Positions 28,284-38,051 of a DNA stretch of 64,000 bases are shown one piece after another (within the stretch, counting starts at the first letter, position 1; each line of letters begins with the position of its first letter). Origin of the DNA: Gemmatimonadaceae bacterium (GTDB taxonomy: Bacteria; Gemmatimonadota; Gemmatimonadetes; Gemmatimonadales; Gemmatimonadaceae); the NCBI GenBank assembly GCA_025358925.1, contig JANYHT010000036.1:21956-85955 (forward strand), read 5' to 3'. A model generated the notes under the pieces. That model was not told where the DNA came from, did not search any database, and saw nothing but the letters and a program-made list of their open reading frames with translations. Both the position numbers and the translations under genes were made by a program.

Positions 28284-29720
28284 ATGCGAACAACAGCGAT
28301 CATGATGACAACCGCATTGACTATAGGCGTCGTCGGTTGTGCCACCAATCCGGTAACCGGACGACGCGAGCTTTCTTTGATCTCAGAGTCGCAGGAAATA
28401 CAAATGGGGCGCGAAGCCTCGCAGGGAGATCTCAAGCGCGTCGGCGAAACCAATCGGGTGGACGCGCAAGCGATGGTCCGTCGCATTGGACAACAGATTT
28501 CGTCGAAGTCAGAACGACCAAATTTGCCATGGGAATTTCATCTCCTCGACGATGCTGCCGTCAACGCGTTTGCCTATCCCGGTGGCTTCATCTTCGTCAC
28601 GCGTGGCCTCCTGACGCACCTCAATAGTGAAGCCGAGCTGGCTGAAGTGATCGGGCACGAAATCGGGCACGTGACGGCGAAGCACACGGTCGCATCGATG
28701 AGCAAACAACAAGTCGCACAGATTGGACTCGCCGCAGGTAGCGTGCTTTCTCCGCAAGTCGCGAAGTATGGCGACCTGCTTGGCACCGGCGCCTCGCTGC
28801 TATTCCTCAAGTTTGGACGCGACGACGAAACGCAGGCTGACGCGCTCGGTTTTCGTTACTCGTTGGCGCAGGGGTACGATGTGCGTGAAGCGCCGAAGGT
28901 GTTCAAAACACTGTCGCGACTCGCCGGTGAAAGTGGTGCGCGGATTCCCGAGTGGCAAAGCACGCATCCTGATCCCGGCAATCGTGTGCAGGTTGCGGAG
29001 AAAAAAGTCGCGGCCCTTCCGCCGGGATCGCTTACGAATGCCAAGGTCAATCGTGAGGCGTTCCTCAAAACTGTTGACGGCATGGTCTTCGGCGAAAATC
29101 CGCGCCTCGGCTATTTCAAAGGCACACGATTTTTGCACCCGGATCTTCGCTTTCAATTGGATTTTCCAAATGGATGGAAGAGCGTGAACATGCCGGAAGC
29201 TGTTGTGTCGCAGAGCAGCGATAATGCGGCTCAATTGCAACTGATCCCGGGCCAGGGCACACCAACGCAAGCCGTGCAACAGTTTGTCGGGCAGCAAGGC
29301 ATTACCGTGCGGCAGAGCGGGCAAACAACCATCAACGGGTTACCTGCGGTGTTCGCACAGTTTGATGCGCAAGCGCAGGACGGCACGCTGAAAGGCATCG
29401 CCGCGGGCGTGCAGTATCAGAACACGACCTACTTGCTGGTGGGTATCATGAGCGCTGTCGGTGCGGTGCAACACACGAATGCAATCGACAACGCGATTCG
29501 GTCCTTTCGTGCATTAACTGACGCTGCGTCCCTGAACGTTCAACCAGCCGTTGTGCAGTTGGTCACGCTGCCAGAAACAATGACGGCACAGACTTTTGTG
29601 CAACGCTATCCCAGTAGCGTACCCGCGGCGCAGATCTATGTCATCAACGGTGCTGAAGCGACGACAAGTTTTCCGCGCGGTGCCATCCTTAAACGGGTGA
29701 TTGGCGGCGTGTCGCCATAG
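28284..29720 (+). CDS. M48-family metallopeptidase lipoprotein (BepA-like)
   Basis: 478 residues. A lipobox VVGCATNP near residue 19 anchors it in the envelope. The zinc motif is EVIGHEIGHVTAKH (HExxH, about residue 128), with a downstream Glu in ETQADALGFRYS. The C-terminal third lacks the usual TPRs and instead resembles a lipid-binding or DUF-type domain ending in KRVIGG. BepA-like proteins survey outer-membrane protein assembly. The stop overlaps the GTG of the next gene (TAGTG). Confidence 0.87.
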   Translation: MRTTAIMMTTALTIGVVGCATNPVTGRRELSLISESQEIQMGREASQGDLKRVGETNRVDAQAMVRRIGQQISSKSERPNLPWEFHLLDDAAVNAFAYPGGFIFVTRGLLTHLNSEAELAEVIGHEIGHVTAKHTVASMSKQQVAQIGLAAGSVLSPQVAKYGDLLGTGASLLFLKFGRDDETQADALGFRYSLAQGYDVREAPKVFKTLSRLAGESGARIPEWQSTHPDPGNRVQVAEKKVAALPPGSLTNAKVNREAFLKTVDGMVFGENPRLGYFKGTRFLHPDLRFQLDFPNGWKSVNMPEAVVSQSSDNAAQLQLIPGQGTPTQAVQQFVGQQGITVRQSGQTTINGLPAVFAQFDAQAQDGTLKGIAAGVQYQNTTYLLVGIMSAVGAVQHTNAIDNAIRSFRALTDAASLNVQPAVVQLVTLPETMTAQTFVQRYPSSVPAAQIYVINGAEATTSFPRGAILKRVIGGVSP

Positions 29721-30637
29721 TGCGCCGTCACTGTGCGATATCGCTGCTCGTGTGCGCGCTGGTGCTGGGACTCTCCGCACCACGGGTCGTTCACGCGCAA
29801 ACCATCACGCCTCGCGCCTCGCTGCAGTTGGCCATCGCGGAACTCTCGGCGTTGATGGCGCGCACGGGCCTTGCCGCCGCCTTCAGTACGGTCGTCGACA
29901 GTCAAGTGGTGCTGGTGTGGGATGGCGCACCGATTGTACGAGGCAAGCTTGCGTCAGCGCGCCTATTGCTCGCGCAGAAAGAATTTGCGCTTTTGCAAAT
30001 CGAGATGACACCAGAACTTGTTGACGTGTCCAACGATGGACAGTTCGGCGTCTCGTGGGGTGTGTTATTCTCGCGCGATCAACGCGTGCCGACCGCGCCA
30101 TTGCGTGTGGGGCGATATCTCAGCGCATGGAAGCGCAATGCCGGCGCCTGGAAGTTGTTAGCTTTCGCTCCGCTCGGCGATGTCTTTCCGATGGCGACCG
30201 TCTTGCCGGCTGCGATACCGTCGATTCCGTTCGTCATTGAACTGCGCGGTGCCGTGTTCGCGCACGCGGACTCAATGTTTTCCGCGATGGCCGGCAAGCA
30301 AGGTGCTCCAACGGCATTTGCTGCGTTTGCCGCACCGGACGTCATCACATTTCCAATTGATGGCATTGCGATCGGACCGCTCAACGTGAAAACGCGCATG
30401 GAAGCGTCCGGTGCGGGCCGTTTGCAATGGGAGTGGAAGTCGATGGTGGCCGACGGCGCCGCTGACGGATCACTCGGCTTCACCGTTGGTGACGCAATCA
30501 TTCGGGGCAAGACATCCGATCGTAGTGCGACGATTACGTACTTCAAGTATCTCACGCTGTGGCGAAAGCAGTCAGACGGTAGCGTGCGATTTCTGACCGA
30601 TGGCGGAAATGGTCGACCGGTGCCGGCGTCCCGATAG
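29720..30637 (+). CDS. Secreted NTF2/SnoaL-like protein
   Basis: 305 residues with a signal peptide ending at VVHAQT (about residue 27). Two consecutive domains with the pattern of DUF4440/SnoaL-like folds are visible: one around FGVSWGVLFSRDQRVP, the other around SLGFTVGDAI and RSATITYFKYLTLWRKQ. Such folds bind small molecules or catalyse simple eliminations; no catalytic residues can be assigned. GTG start overlaps the stop of the M48 gene by one base, so co-transcription is likely. Confidence 0.72.
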   Translation: MRRHCAISLLVCALVLGLSAPRVVHAQTITPRASLQLAIAELSALMARTGLAAAFSTVVDSQVVLVWDGAPIVRGKLASARLLLAQKEFALLQIEMTPELVDVSNDGQFGVSWGVLFSRDQRVPTAPLRVGRYLSAWKRNAGAWKLLAFAPLGDVFPMATVLPAAIPSIPFVIELRGAVFAHADSMFSAMAGKQGAPTAFAAFAAPDVITFPIDGIAIGPLNVKTRMEASGAGRLQWEWKSMVADGAADGSLGFTVGDAIIRGKTSDRSATITYFKYLTLWRKQSDGSVRFLTDGGNGRPVPASR

Positions 30638-30650
30638 TGGAATTTTGCAA

Positions 30651-31877
30651 TTACCGCGACTGCTTCGGCAGTTGTGAATCGCTACGCGGACGTGTGTGAA
30701 TAAGTAACGCTCCGCCAAGCGATACAACGGCGCCGAGAACAAACGGCCATTGCAACGACGACGCACGCGCAACGGCACTTGCGAGAAACGGACCAACCAC
30801 GCGCCCCATGGACGCCGCGCTTTGGTAGGCGCCGAGCACGGCACCGCGTTCGTGCGGTGCAGCGGTTGCGGCGACTAGTCCGCTCATGCTCGGATTGAAG
30901 AGTGCGGATCCAACGCCGAATACGGCGAGTGCCACGAGTAACAGCGCCATCGAGTGCACCGGTGGAATACACGCGAGTCCGATCGCAATGAGAATTGCAC
31001 CAGCGCGCGTGAGGCTGGCGGCACCAAATCTTTTGGTGAGCTTGCCAATGGCACCTGCCTGTACCGTCACTGAGATCACGCCGACGAATCCGTAAATCCA
31101 CCCGAGTGCGCGTGGTCCGACGGCCAAGCGGTTCGCGGCGAAAAGCGCGAGCGTGCTTTGAAAGAGCGCCACGGCCGCGACGACAATAACGGTTGACCAC
31201 AGTAAATCGCGCAGCACAGGACGTTTAAACTGCGAGGCTACGCTCACGCGTTTGGCGCCCTTCACCGCGCGTTTTTCTGGCGGCAACGACTCAGGCAGGC
31301 GAAACCACGTGAGCACAAATGCGACTAGCGACAGCATGGCGGCGCCGTGCGCGACACGAGCAAGCGCACCAACGTTGTCGGCATTGGTACCAGCGAGAAG
31401 TCCGCCCAGTGCTGGACCAAGAATGAAACCCAGCCCGAATGCGGAGCCGAGTAAGCCGAGCGCTTTCGGTCGTGTCGCGTCGGCGGTGATGTCCGTTGTA
31501 TACGCATATGCCGCGGAGATATTTCCAGCCGCCAATCCCGCCAGAATACGCGAGGCCGCGAGCGAGAGCCCGCTATCCGCATAGGCCAGCATCCACGACG
31601 CAGCGGCGTTTCCGAGTAAGGTGAACAACAGAACGGGACGTCGTCCGATGCGATCAGAGAGGCTGCCCCACAGTGGTGCGCCGACAAGCTGCCCGAGGGA
31701 ATACAGGCCGAGGAAGAAGATGACCGAGGCTGGATCGACGCCCACTTTCTGGGCGTAGAACGGAAACACCGGGATGATCATCCCGAAGCCGATGAGATCG
31801 AGAAAAACAACAAGAAATAACGTGGGCACGGCGGCGACCGGGGTAGCTGTGGCGCGGGAGATGCTATACTCACGCAC
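30651..31877 (-). CDS. MFS transporter, tetracycline-efflux-like family
   Basis: 408 residues, 12 predicted membrane helices. Motif A is GAPLWGSLSDRIGRRPVLLF (about residues 67-86) and the first helix reads FLDLIGFGMIIPVFPFYA, both typical of the TCR/Tet subfamily of proton-coupled exporters. A Lys/Arg-rich loop separates the halves. The GTG at 31877 is supported only by frame; a GTG at 31829, just before the first helix, is a good alternative. Drug or metabolite exporter; substrate unknown. Confidence 0.87.
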   Translation of the reverse strand: MREYSISRATATPVAAVPTLFLVVFLDLIGFGMIIPVFPFYAQKVGVDPASVIFFLGLYSLGQLVGAPLWGSLSDRIGRRPVLLFTLLGNAAASWMLAYADSGLSLAASRILAGLAAGNISAAYAYTTDITADATRPKALGLLGSAFGLGFILGPALGGLLAGTNADNVGALARVAHGAAMLSLVAFVLTWFRLPESLPPEKRAVKGAKRVSVASQFKRPVLRDLLWSTVIVVAAVALFQSTLALFAANRLAVGPRALGWIYGFVGVISVTVQAGAIGKLTKRFGAASLTRAGAILIAIGLACIPPVHSMALLLVALAVFGVGSALFNPSMSGLVAATAAPHERGAVLGAYQSAASMGRVVGPFLASAVARASSLQWPFVLGAVVSLGGALLIHTRPRSDSQLPKQSR

Positions 31878-31918
31878 AGTACTCCGACCACCAACCGTTC
31901 GGCACCCTGTCCCCGCAC

Positions 31919-32371
31919 ATGTCTGACACTGCTCCCGAGAACCGGCGTGAAACGCGCATTCTCGCAGATCTACAAGACGCGGTCACGCGCATGCATGTGC
32001 TCGCGCAGCAACCGCGGCTCGTCGTGGCCAAGGGTAAGCGAACGCAGGGCGCGCGACCGATGGCCTGGCAAGTGCTGTTTGAGCGGAGTTTTGGTGGCGC
32101 GTTGCCGCCACTGCGGTATCGCGGGGTGTCGGCGCGCTCGCTGATTGCGGTGCTAACGAATGGGTTCGATAGTGAGCCGACACTGGATCCGTTATGGGCG
32201 CACGATCGGCTCAGCGACGCGATGGCCGACGGTCCGGTCATCCAGGCGTTTCGCGCGGATCGGTTACCGGATGACGTCGCGAGGGCACTGGTGGGTGTGC
32301 TGGTGTTTGAGGAAGACGGGCTGCACATCGACGGTGTGCGTGCTGTGGCCGGTGAGTTGGGCGTGCGCTAA
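31919..32371 (+). CDS. Conserved-looking hypothetical protein
   Basis: 150 residues, soluble, Arg/Ala-rich, no signal peptide. I do not recognise the family. It starts divergently from the MFS gene and ends 28 bases before the acyl-CoA synthetase gene. The codon pattern fits its neighbours, so it is likely real. A TATACT box at 31865-31870 could be its -10 element; it lies inside the possible N-terminus of the MFS gene. Confidence 0.6.
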   Translation: MSDTAPENRRETRILADLQDAVTRMHVLAQQPRLVVAKGKRTQGARPMAWQVLFERSFGGALPPLRYRGVSARSLIAVLTNGFDSEPTLDPLWAHDRLSDAMADGPVIQAFRADRLPDDVARALVGVLVFEEDGLHIDGVRAVAGELGVR

Positions 32372-32399
32372 TGCGTAGCTGCGCGTACGTTGTTCGCTC

Positions 32400-33872
32400 A
32401 TGTCCCTACTCGATCTCTTCGATCTGTCGCTCGTTGGGCGCCGTGATGCGCCGGCGCTAGAATATGAATACGCTGACGGTGTCACGCTGTCGCTCACATT
32501 CGGTGCGTTGGAATCCCGAAGCAATCAACTTGCGTATGTATTGCAGCAGCGTGGAATTCAGCGTGGCGACCGGCTCGCGTTCTACTTGGCGAACTGCGTG
32601 GAGATCATCGATCTCTGGTTAGCGTGCGTGAAGCTCGGTGTAATTGTTGTCCCGATCAATGTGTTGTATCGCGAGCGAGAAATTGGACACATTCTCGCTG
32701 ATGCCGATCCTCGTGCGGTCGTGACTACGGCGTCGCAGCTCGGAACGTTTCCAGACGGCGTGCCATGTTGGACCATCGATGTGCTTTCGTCGGAAGCGTT
32801 GTCGATGCCCACAGCACGCGTACACGTGCTGTGCGACGCTACAACACCAGCTGCCCTCGTGTACACATCCGGGACGACCGGTGCGTCAAAGGGTGCCGTC
32901 CTGACGCACGGCAATTTTGCGGCGAACGCACTCGCGCTGGTTGCGTGTTGGCGCATCACGGATCAGGATCGGTATCTCGCCGCACTCCCGCTTTTCCATG
33001 TGCATGGACTGGCGAACGGCTTGCATTGTTGGCTCGTCAGCGGCTGTCACATGCAATTGGTGGAACGGTTCGAGCAAGCGCGGGCGCTCGAGTGGTTTTT
33101 CCAATACGAGCCGACAATATTTTTTGGCGTGCCGACGATGTTTGTGCGCTTACTCGACCTAGCAGCGCATGACGCACGCATGATCGGGAAACGCATGCGA
33201 CTTTTTGTCTCGGGATCGGCACCGTTGCCCGCGCACGTGCTCGAAGCCTTTGCAGCCCGCTTCGGTCACGTGATCCTTGAGCGCTACGGCATGACAGAAA
33301 CATTGATGAACATCAGTAATCCGTATGACGGGGAACGTCGTGCCGGCACCGTCGGCCTGCCGCTGCCAATGACCGGCGTATGTATCTGCGACGAGGATGG
33401 CGCCGTCGTACCGGATGGCGCGAGCGGCGAACTGTGGGTGCGCGGTCCGAACGTTTGCGATGGGTATTGGCGTCGCCCCGATGCGACCGCCGCAGCGTTT
33501 GTCGATGGCTGGTTTCGCACGGGCGACATTGGTGTGCGCGCGATTGATGGGTACATCACGTTAGAAGGGCGGCGCAGCGATCTGATTATTTCGAGCGGCT
33601 TCAATATTTATCCGCGCGAAATCGAAGAGTTGCTGACTGAACAACCAGGTGTGCGTGAAGCGGCGGTGATTGGCGTGCCTGACGCCGTTCGCGGTGAGAT
33701 ACCCGTCGCCTATCTCGTGACGGACGACGCATTCGACGCAACGGCACTCGAAGCAACGCTGCGTGCGCAGCTGGCCTCATTCAAAGTGCCGCGCCGCTAC
33801 ATCCGCGTCGATGCACTTCCGCGCACCGCGCTCGGCAAAGTGCAAAAGCATCTTCTACTGACCTCGTCATGA
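32400..33872 (+). CDS. Acyl-CoA synthetase, malonyl-CoA synthetase-like
   Basis: 490 residues of the AMP-forming adenylate family. The P-loop-like motif is VYTSGTTGASKGAVLTHGN (about residues 153-171), then ERYGMTETLMNISNPYDGER (about 297-316), TGDIGVRAIDGYITLEGRRSD and the catalytic Lys in LPRTALGKVQKH. The Met-Thr-Glu-Thr followed by NPYDGERRAGTVG resembles MatB, which makes malonyl-CoA. The next gene, overlapping by ATGA, is a MatC-like permease, which supports malonate as substrate. Confidence 0.82.
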   Translation: MSLLDLFDLSLVGRRDAPALEYEYADGVTLSLTFGALESRSNQLAYVLQQRGIQRGDRLAFYLANCVEIIDLWLACVKLGVIVVPINVLYREREIGHILADADPRAVVTTASQLGTFPDGVPCWTIDVLSSEALSMPTARVHVLCDATTPAALVYTSGTTGASKGAVLTHGNFAANALALVACWRITDQDRYLAALPLFHVHGLANGLHCWLVSGCHMQLVERFEQARALEWFFQYEPTIFFGVPTMFVRLLDLAAHDARMIGKRMRLFVSGSAPLPAHVLEAFAARFGHVILERYGMTETLMNISNPYDGERRAGTVGLPLPMTGVCICDEDGAVVPDGASGELWVRGPNVCDGYWRRPDATAAAFVDGWFRTGDIGVRAIDGYITLEGRRSDLIISSGFNIYPREIEELLTEQPGVREAAVIGVPDAVRGEIPVAYLVTDDAFDATALEATLRAQLASFKVPRRYIRVDALPRTALGKVQKHLLLTSS

Positions 33873-35119
33873 GTCCCGCTCAGCTCTCCTTGCTCGCGTT
33901 GGTCATGGTCATTATTGCCAGCCTGACCTCGCGCATCAATGTTGGTGTGCTTGCCGTTGCGCTCGCATGGCCGATTGCCATGTTCGCTGTTGGATGGAAA
34001 GTCGATGCATTGATGGCGACGTTTCCCTCATCGCTCTTTCTCACGCTGCTCGGCGTCACGCTGTTGTTTGGCGTCGCGCAGAGCAACGGCACGATGTCGG
34101 CGGTCACACACGCTGCCGTCAGATTGTGCCGGGGAAGCGCAGCACTACTCCCACTCATATTTTTTACACTTTCGTTCGCGATCTCATCGTTTGGACCAGG
34201 CGCAATTGCTACGACTGCGCTTGTGGCACCGCTGGCGATGGGCATTGCGCATCGCGCGAAAGTGCCGGTCTTCCTTACAGCACTTATGGTGGGGAATGGC
34301 GCGAATGCCGGCAATTTGTCGCCGATCAGTGCGATAGGTTTGCTGGTGCAAAACTTGATGAAACAAGCCGGACTCGAAGGCTACGGTTTGCAAGTGTGGG
34401 CCGCAAACTTTGCAGCGCATGCGCTTGCCGCGTTGGCAGCCTGGGCATTGTTTGGCGGACCCGCGTTGTTGAAGGCCGAGCGTGTGATCAGCACGGAAGA
34501 CCCGGTACATCTCACGTCGCGACATGTACTGACGTTGATAGTCGGTACGATATGGATCGCCGCTATTGTGCTCTTTAAGGCGAGTCCAGGCCTCGCCGCC
34601 TTTGTTGCCGCAAGCGCGCTCGTCATCCTAGGGCTCGGCGACGATGCCTCGATGGTGAAAGCGGTGCCGTGGGCGGTCATTCTGATGGTGTGTGGCGTGA
34701 GTGTGTTGATCGGTGTGTTGGAGAAGACAGGTGGAATGGATCTGTTCACCACACTACTCGCACGCATCGCGACGCCGCGGTCGGTGAACGGTACCATCGC
34801 GTTTGTGACGGGACTTATTTCGACGTACAGTTCGACGTCTGGCGTGGTCTATCCGGCATTTTTGCCCGCGGTTCCGGGACTCGTGCAAAAACTTGGTGGC
34901 GGCAATCCGTTGCAGATCGCACTCAGTATCAACGTCGGCGCTGCGATCGTTGACGTCTCCCCGTTATCGACAATTGGCGCGCTGTGCATCGCAGCGTTAC
35001 CCGCGGGCAGCGATGCCAAAACGGTGTTTCGTCAGTTGCTCATTTGGGGCTTCAGCATGACGATTGTAGGCGCGTTGTTTTGTCAGCTCTTCATTGGTCT
35101 ATTCGCGGCAACCGCGTAA
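33869..35119 (+). CDS. MatC-like dicarboxylate (malonate) permease
   Basis: 416 residues with about 11-12 membrane helices. The N-terminal region (LALVMVIIASLTSRINVGVL) and GNGANAGNLSPISAIG (about residues 143-158) fit the MatC N-terminal-domain family within the ion-transporter superfamily. A second SNGT/STSGVVYPAF half lies in the C-terminus. Overlaps the MatB-like gene, so uptake and activation of malonate or a related dicarboxylate is the likely joint role. Confidence 0.82.
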   Translation: MSPAQLSLLALVMVIIASLTSRINVGVLAVALAWPIAMFAVGWKVDALMATFPSSLFLTLLGVTLLFGVAQSNGTMSAVTHAAVRLCRGSAALLPLIFFTLSFAISSFGPGAIATTALVAPLAMGIAHRAKVPVFLTALMVGNGANAGNLSPISAIGLLVQNLMKQAGLEGYGLQVWAANFAAHALAALAAWALFGGPALLKAERVISTEDPVHLTSRHVLTLIVGTIWIAAIVLFKASPGLAAFVAASALVILGLGDDASMVKAVPWAVILMVCGVSVLIGVLEKTGGMDLFTTLLARIATPRSVNGTIAFVTGLISTYSSTSGVVYPAFLPAVPGLVQKLGGGNPLQIALSINVGAAIVDVSPLSTIGALCIAALPAGSDAKTVFRQLLIWGFSMTIVGALFCQLFIGLFAATA

Positions 35120-35122
35120 CGC

Positions 35123-36161
35123 ATGCAGATGACCTTCCGCTGGTATGGCTCACACGATGCTGTGCCGCTGCAATACATTCGCCAAATTCCCGGCGTTCGC
35201 GGCATCGTCAGCGCACTCTATGATGTGCCGGTTGGTGCGGCATGGCCAGTGGCCAGTATTGCAGGCCTGCAAGATCGTATTGCCGACCAAGCGATGACGC
35301 TGGCTGTGATAGAGAGTATTCCAGTGCATGAGGACATTAAGCTCGGGCGACCATCGCGTGACGCGTTTATCGATGCGTATTGCACGAGCATCGCGCGTGT
35401 CGGCACCGCCGACGTGCCCGTCGTGTCCTATAACTTCATGCCCATCTTTGATTGGACGCGCACCGCGTTGGCGATGCCGTTGCTCGACGGTTCAACGACC
35501 CTTGCCTACGAGCATGCAGCACTGGAGCGCATGGACTTGTCGCGTGGCACGGGCGAACTCCCCGGATGGAGTACGGCGTATGATGCTGACGCCCTACGTG
35601 CATTGCTAACGGCATGGCGCGCTGTTGATGGAGAGCAGTTGTGGGAAAATCTCGCGTATTTTCTCGAGCGAGTAATTCCGGTCGCCGAGTCGGCGGGCGT
35701 GCGAATGGCGATTCATCCCGACGATCCGCCGTGGCCAATCTTAGGATTACCGCGTGTCGTCGTTGACGCATCGTCGTTGCGTCGTGTGCTCTCACTCATA
35801 GATCGTCCAGCCAACGGTCTCACGTTCTGCACCGGTTCACTCGGCGCATCAGCCGGAAATGATCTGCCGTCAATGGTCCGAGAGTTTGGCGCCCGGTCAC
35901 GGATTCATTTTATGCACTGTCGCAATGTGCAACGCACCGCATCGCGCGACTTTCACGAAGTGGCACATTTTAAGTGCGTGTGGTGATGTGGATATGCACG
36001 GTGTGATGCAGGCACGGTGCGACGTTGGATTTGCAGGTCCGATGCGTCCGGATCATGGGCGCATGATTTGGGGCAAGACCGGGAAGCCAGGCTACGGTCT
36101 ACATGATCGGGCGCTCGGTGCGATGTATTTGCAGGGGTTGTGGGAGAGAGTCTCCTCCTAG
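35123..36161 (+). pseudogene. uxuA: Mannonate dehydratase with a frameshift
   Basis: UxuA removes water from D-mannonate to give 2-keto-3-deoxygluconate in hexuronate breakdown. The first 283 or so residues are in one frame ([59 protein letters not shown]). The final 62 continue in the next frame ([43 protein letters not shown]). Removing one T from the run TTTT at 35968-35971 restores a full-length enzyme. It may be a true frameshift or a sequencing error. It begins 4 bases after the permease gene. Confidence 0.86.
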
Positions 36162-36523
36162 TCTTCTTTACTGCTCGTGAACATCGCGCCAAGTACCATA
36201 CTGATGAGACTGATGACGATCGACCCCAACAAGGCCGCCACGAACCCGCGCACGGTGAATGCAATGTCGAATCGTGCCGCCACCCATGCGGTGAGCATTA
36301 GCATCAACGCGTTCAACACCAGCGTAAACAACCCCAACGTGATAAGCTGAATTGGGAACGAGAAAAATGAGAGGACGGGTCGAATGAACGTGTTGACGAT
36401 ACCGAAAACCAGCGATAGCCCAACGAGACCTTGCCAACTTCCGGTGTAACTAATGCCGTCGATAAACCGAGCCGTACACCATAGCGCGACCGCATTGATC
36501 AGCAAACGGATGAGCAGTCGCAC
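36158..36523 (-). CDS. Phage-holin-4/MmpD-type small membrane protein
   Basis: 121 residues with four hydrophobic helices. The pattern [19 protein letters not shown] followed by [13 protein letters not shown] is typical of the 'phage holin family' (PF04020-type) membrane proteins, which are usually chromosomal and not phage. GTG 36523 is chosen because the first helix begins directly after it. Divergent from the cardiolipin synthase gene with a 15-base gap, and its end overlaps the end of the uxuA frame by 4 bases. Confidence 0.83.
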   Translation of the reverse strand: MRLLIRLLINAVALWCTARFIDGISYTGSWQGLVGLSLVFGIVNTFIRPVLSFFSFPIQLITLGLFTLVLNALMLMLTAWVAARFDIAFTVRGFVAALLGSIVISLISMVLGAMFTSSKED

Positions 36524-36538
36524 GATACGAGGATTTGG

Positions 36539-37975
36539 GTGGACGCCACGAGTACACGGTCGCACGCGATGACGCTGGTCGCGTCGTTGAAGGTAACAGT
36601 CACGCCGCCACCTACGCCTTCGCAACGGCTCGCGCCGGAGTTGCGGCGCCTTCGCGCGTGGGCGCTGGCCAAGCACATCGCTGGTGGCGTGCAGGACGAC
36701 GCGTTCCTTGCACTCATCCAGCGCATTGACCCGACCGCGATGCACGATGCGCCGCCGATCGACCAATTTGTCGACGGTGAGATGGCATTCAATGCTGTCA
36801 TCGACGCTTTGAACTTGGCGCGCGAGGAAGTGTTGCTGGAGACGTACATTTTGCGCGATGATCGCGTGGGTGAACGCGTCAAGCACGCGTTAATTGCGGC
36901 GTCGCGACGCGGCGTGCGCGTGAGCGTACTCGCCGATGCGCTTGGATCAGTTGCCACGGCTGATGTGTTTTGGCGTTCACTCGAAGCCGATGGCGTGACG
37001 GTGCGGCTCTTTCACCGTGTTTGGCATCGGCCACTCGAGGCGCTGAAACGCGACCATCGCAAGATCATCGTCATTGACCGCTTCGTTGCGTTCACTGGCG
37101 GGATGAATATTGGCGTGGAATACGGATCCTCCATCCACAAAAAGGGCGACGCTTTTCGCGACACAGTCATTCGTGTTGAAGGGACCGTGGCGCGCGAACT
37201 TGCGGCCGTGTTTGCGGAGGGGTGGGATCGCGCAGAGGGGCCGCCGTTACCCGGACTCGAATATGTGTCGTGGAGAACGACCATTGTTTCACCGCACGAG
37301 CACGGACTTCGTCGACTCGGCGCGCGCGCATGGCGGGCGCGCGTCGCCCGCAGATTAGCGCGACGTGAAGATCGACGTCGTGGACGTCGTGTGTTACGTG
37401 AGTTGACAACGACCCGTGAGCGTGAGCGCACGCTGTTGGTGCTCGATCCACGCCCGGGTCGCGGCCAGCGAGAAATGATTGCCGTGCTCGCGGCATTGCT
37501 TGGCGGCGCGCGCAAACACCTGTGGATTACCACGCCGTATTTCGCGCCACCCACGCGCGCCATTCGATTGTTAGTTGCAGCGGCGTGTCGGGGCGTGGAT
37601 GTTCGACTGCTGTTGCCTGGACCGCGCGCTGACGTTCCCCTCGCACGGCACGCGGCGCATGGGGCGTACACGCGATTGCTGGCGAGTGGAGTGCGCATCT
37701 TTGAATATGAAGCGGCAACGCTGCATGCGAAGACGATGGTGGTGGATGGCTACGCGAGTGTGATCGGATCGTCCAACCTCGACTTTCGTTCATTGTGGCT
37801 CAATGCCGAATGCAACTTGCTGATCTTTGATACGGTGTACGGACAGGTGCTCGAGGATACCTTTGCCGCAGACGTGCAAACGAGTGTTGAGATTACGCGT
37901 GCCGAGTGGCAGAAGCGAACGTTGCGGCATCGCATGTGGGATCGCTTTGCGCGTAGTGTGCGGTGGGCGTTGTGA
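36539..37975 (+). CDS. cls: Cardiolipin synthase / phospholipase D family
   Basis: 478 residues with two HKD motifs: DHRKIIVIDRFVAFTGGMN (about residue 178) and LHAKTMVVDGYASVIGSSN (about residue 400). Both have the H-x-K-x4-D catalytic set. There are no N-terminal membrane helices, resembling ClsB-type enzymes. An Arg-rich segment (residues ~260-300) may bind membranes. GTG 36539 follows GAGGA at good distance; ATG 36569 is an alternative. It joins phosphatidyl groups to make cardiolipin. Confidence 0.88.
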   Translation: MDATSTRSHAMTLVASLKVTVTPPPTPSQRLAPELRRLRAWALAKHIAGGVQDDAFLALIQRIDPTAMHDAPPIDQFVDGEMAFNAVIDALNLAREEVLLETYILRDDRVGERVKHALIAASRRGVRVSVLADALGSVATADVFWRSLEADGVTVRLFHRVWHRPLEALKRDHRKIIVIDRFVAFTGGMNIGVEYGSSIHKKGDAFRDTVIRVEGTVARELAAVFAEGWDRAEGPPLPGLEYVSWRTTIVSPHEHGLRRLGARAWRARVARRLARREDRRRGRRVLRELTTTRERERTLLVLDPRPGRGQREMIAVLAALLGGARKHLWITTPYFAPPTRAIRLLVAAACRGVDVRLLLPGPRADVPLARHAAHGAYTRLLASGVRIFEYEAATLHAKTMVVDGYASVIGSSNLDFRSLWLNAECNLLIFDTVYGQVLEDTFAADVQTSVEITRAEWQKRTLRHRMWDRFARSVRWAL

Positions 37976-37999
37976 TCGCAGGCGCCGTAGCTGGCGGGT

Positions 38000-38018
38000 T
38001 ACGCTTTCAATAAGCGTA
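38000..38018. terminator. Short hairpin after cls
   Basis: A 7-bp inverted repeat, TACGCTT and its complement, around a TCAAT loop, 25 bases after the cls stop. There is no T-tract, so it is a weak terminator at best. Confidence 0.4.
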
Positions 38019-38034
38019 GCGAGCGGTGCCGCAG

Positions 38035-38051
38035 ATCAGTAAACTACTGAT
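38035..38051. promoter_or_regulatory. Perfect palindrome abutting the start of a toxin-antitoxin-like ORF
   Basis: ATCAGTA-AAC-TACTGAT, a perfect 7-bp inverted repeat with a 3-base spacer. It ends exactly at the base before ATG 38052. No Shine-Dalgarno sequence fits between, and a TAAACT box (38040-38045) could be a -10 element for a leaderless transcript. It looks like an autoregulatory operator; this is inference. Confidence 0.6.

Noticed and set aside
36158..36523. 'Phage holin' considered as prophage evidence
   Set aside because: This family is common on chromosomes outside phages, and there are no phage structural or integrase genes around.
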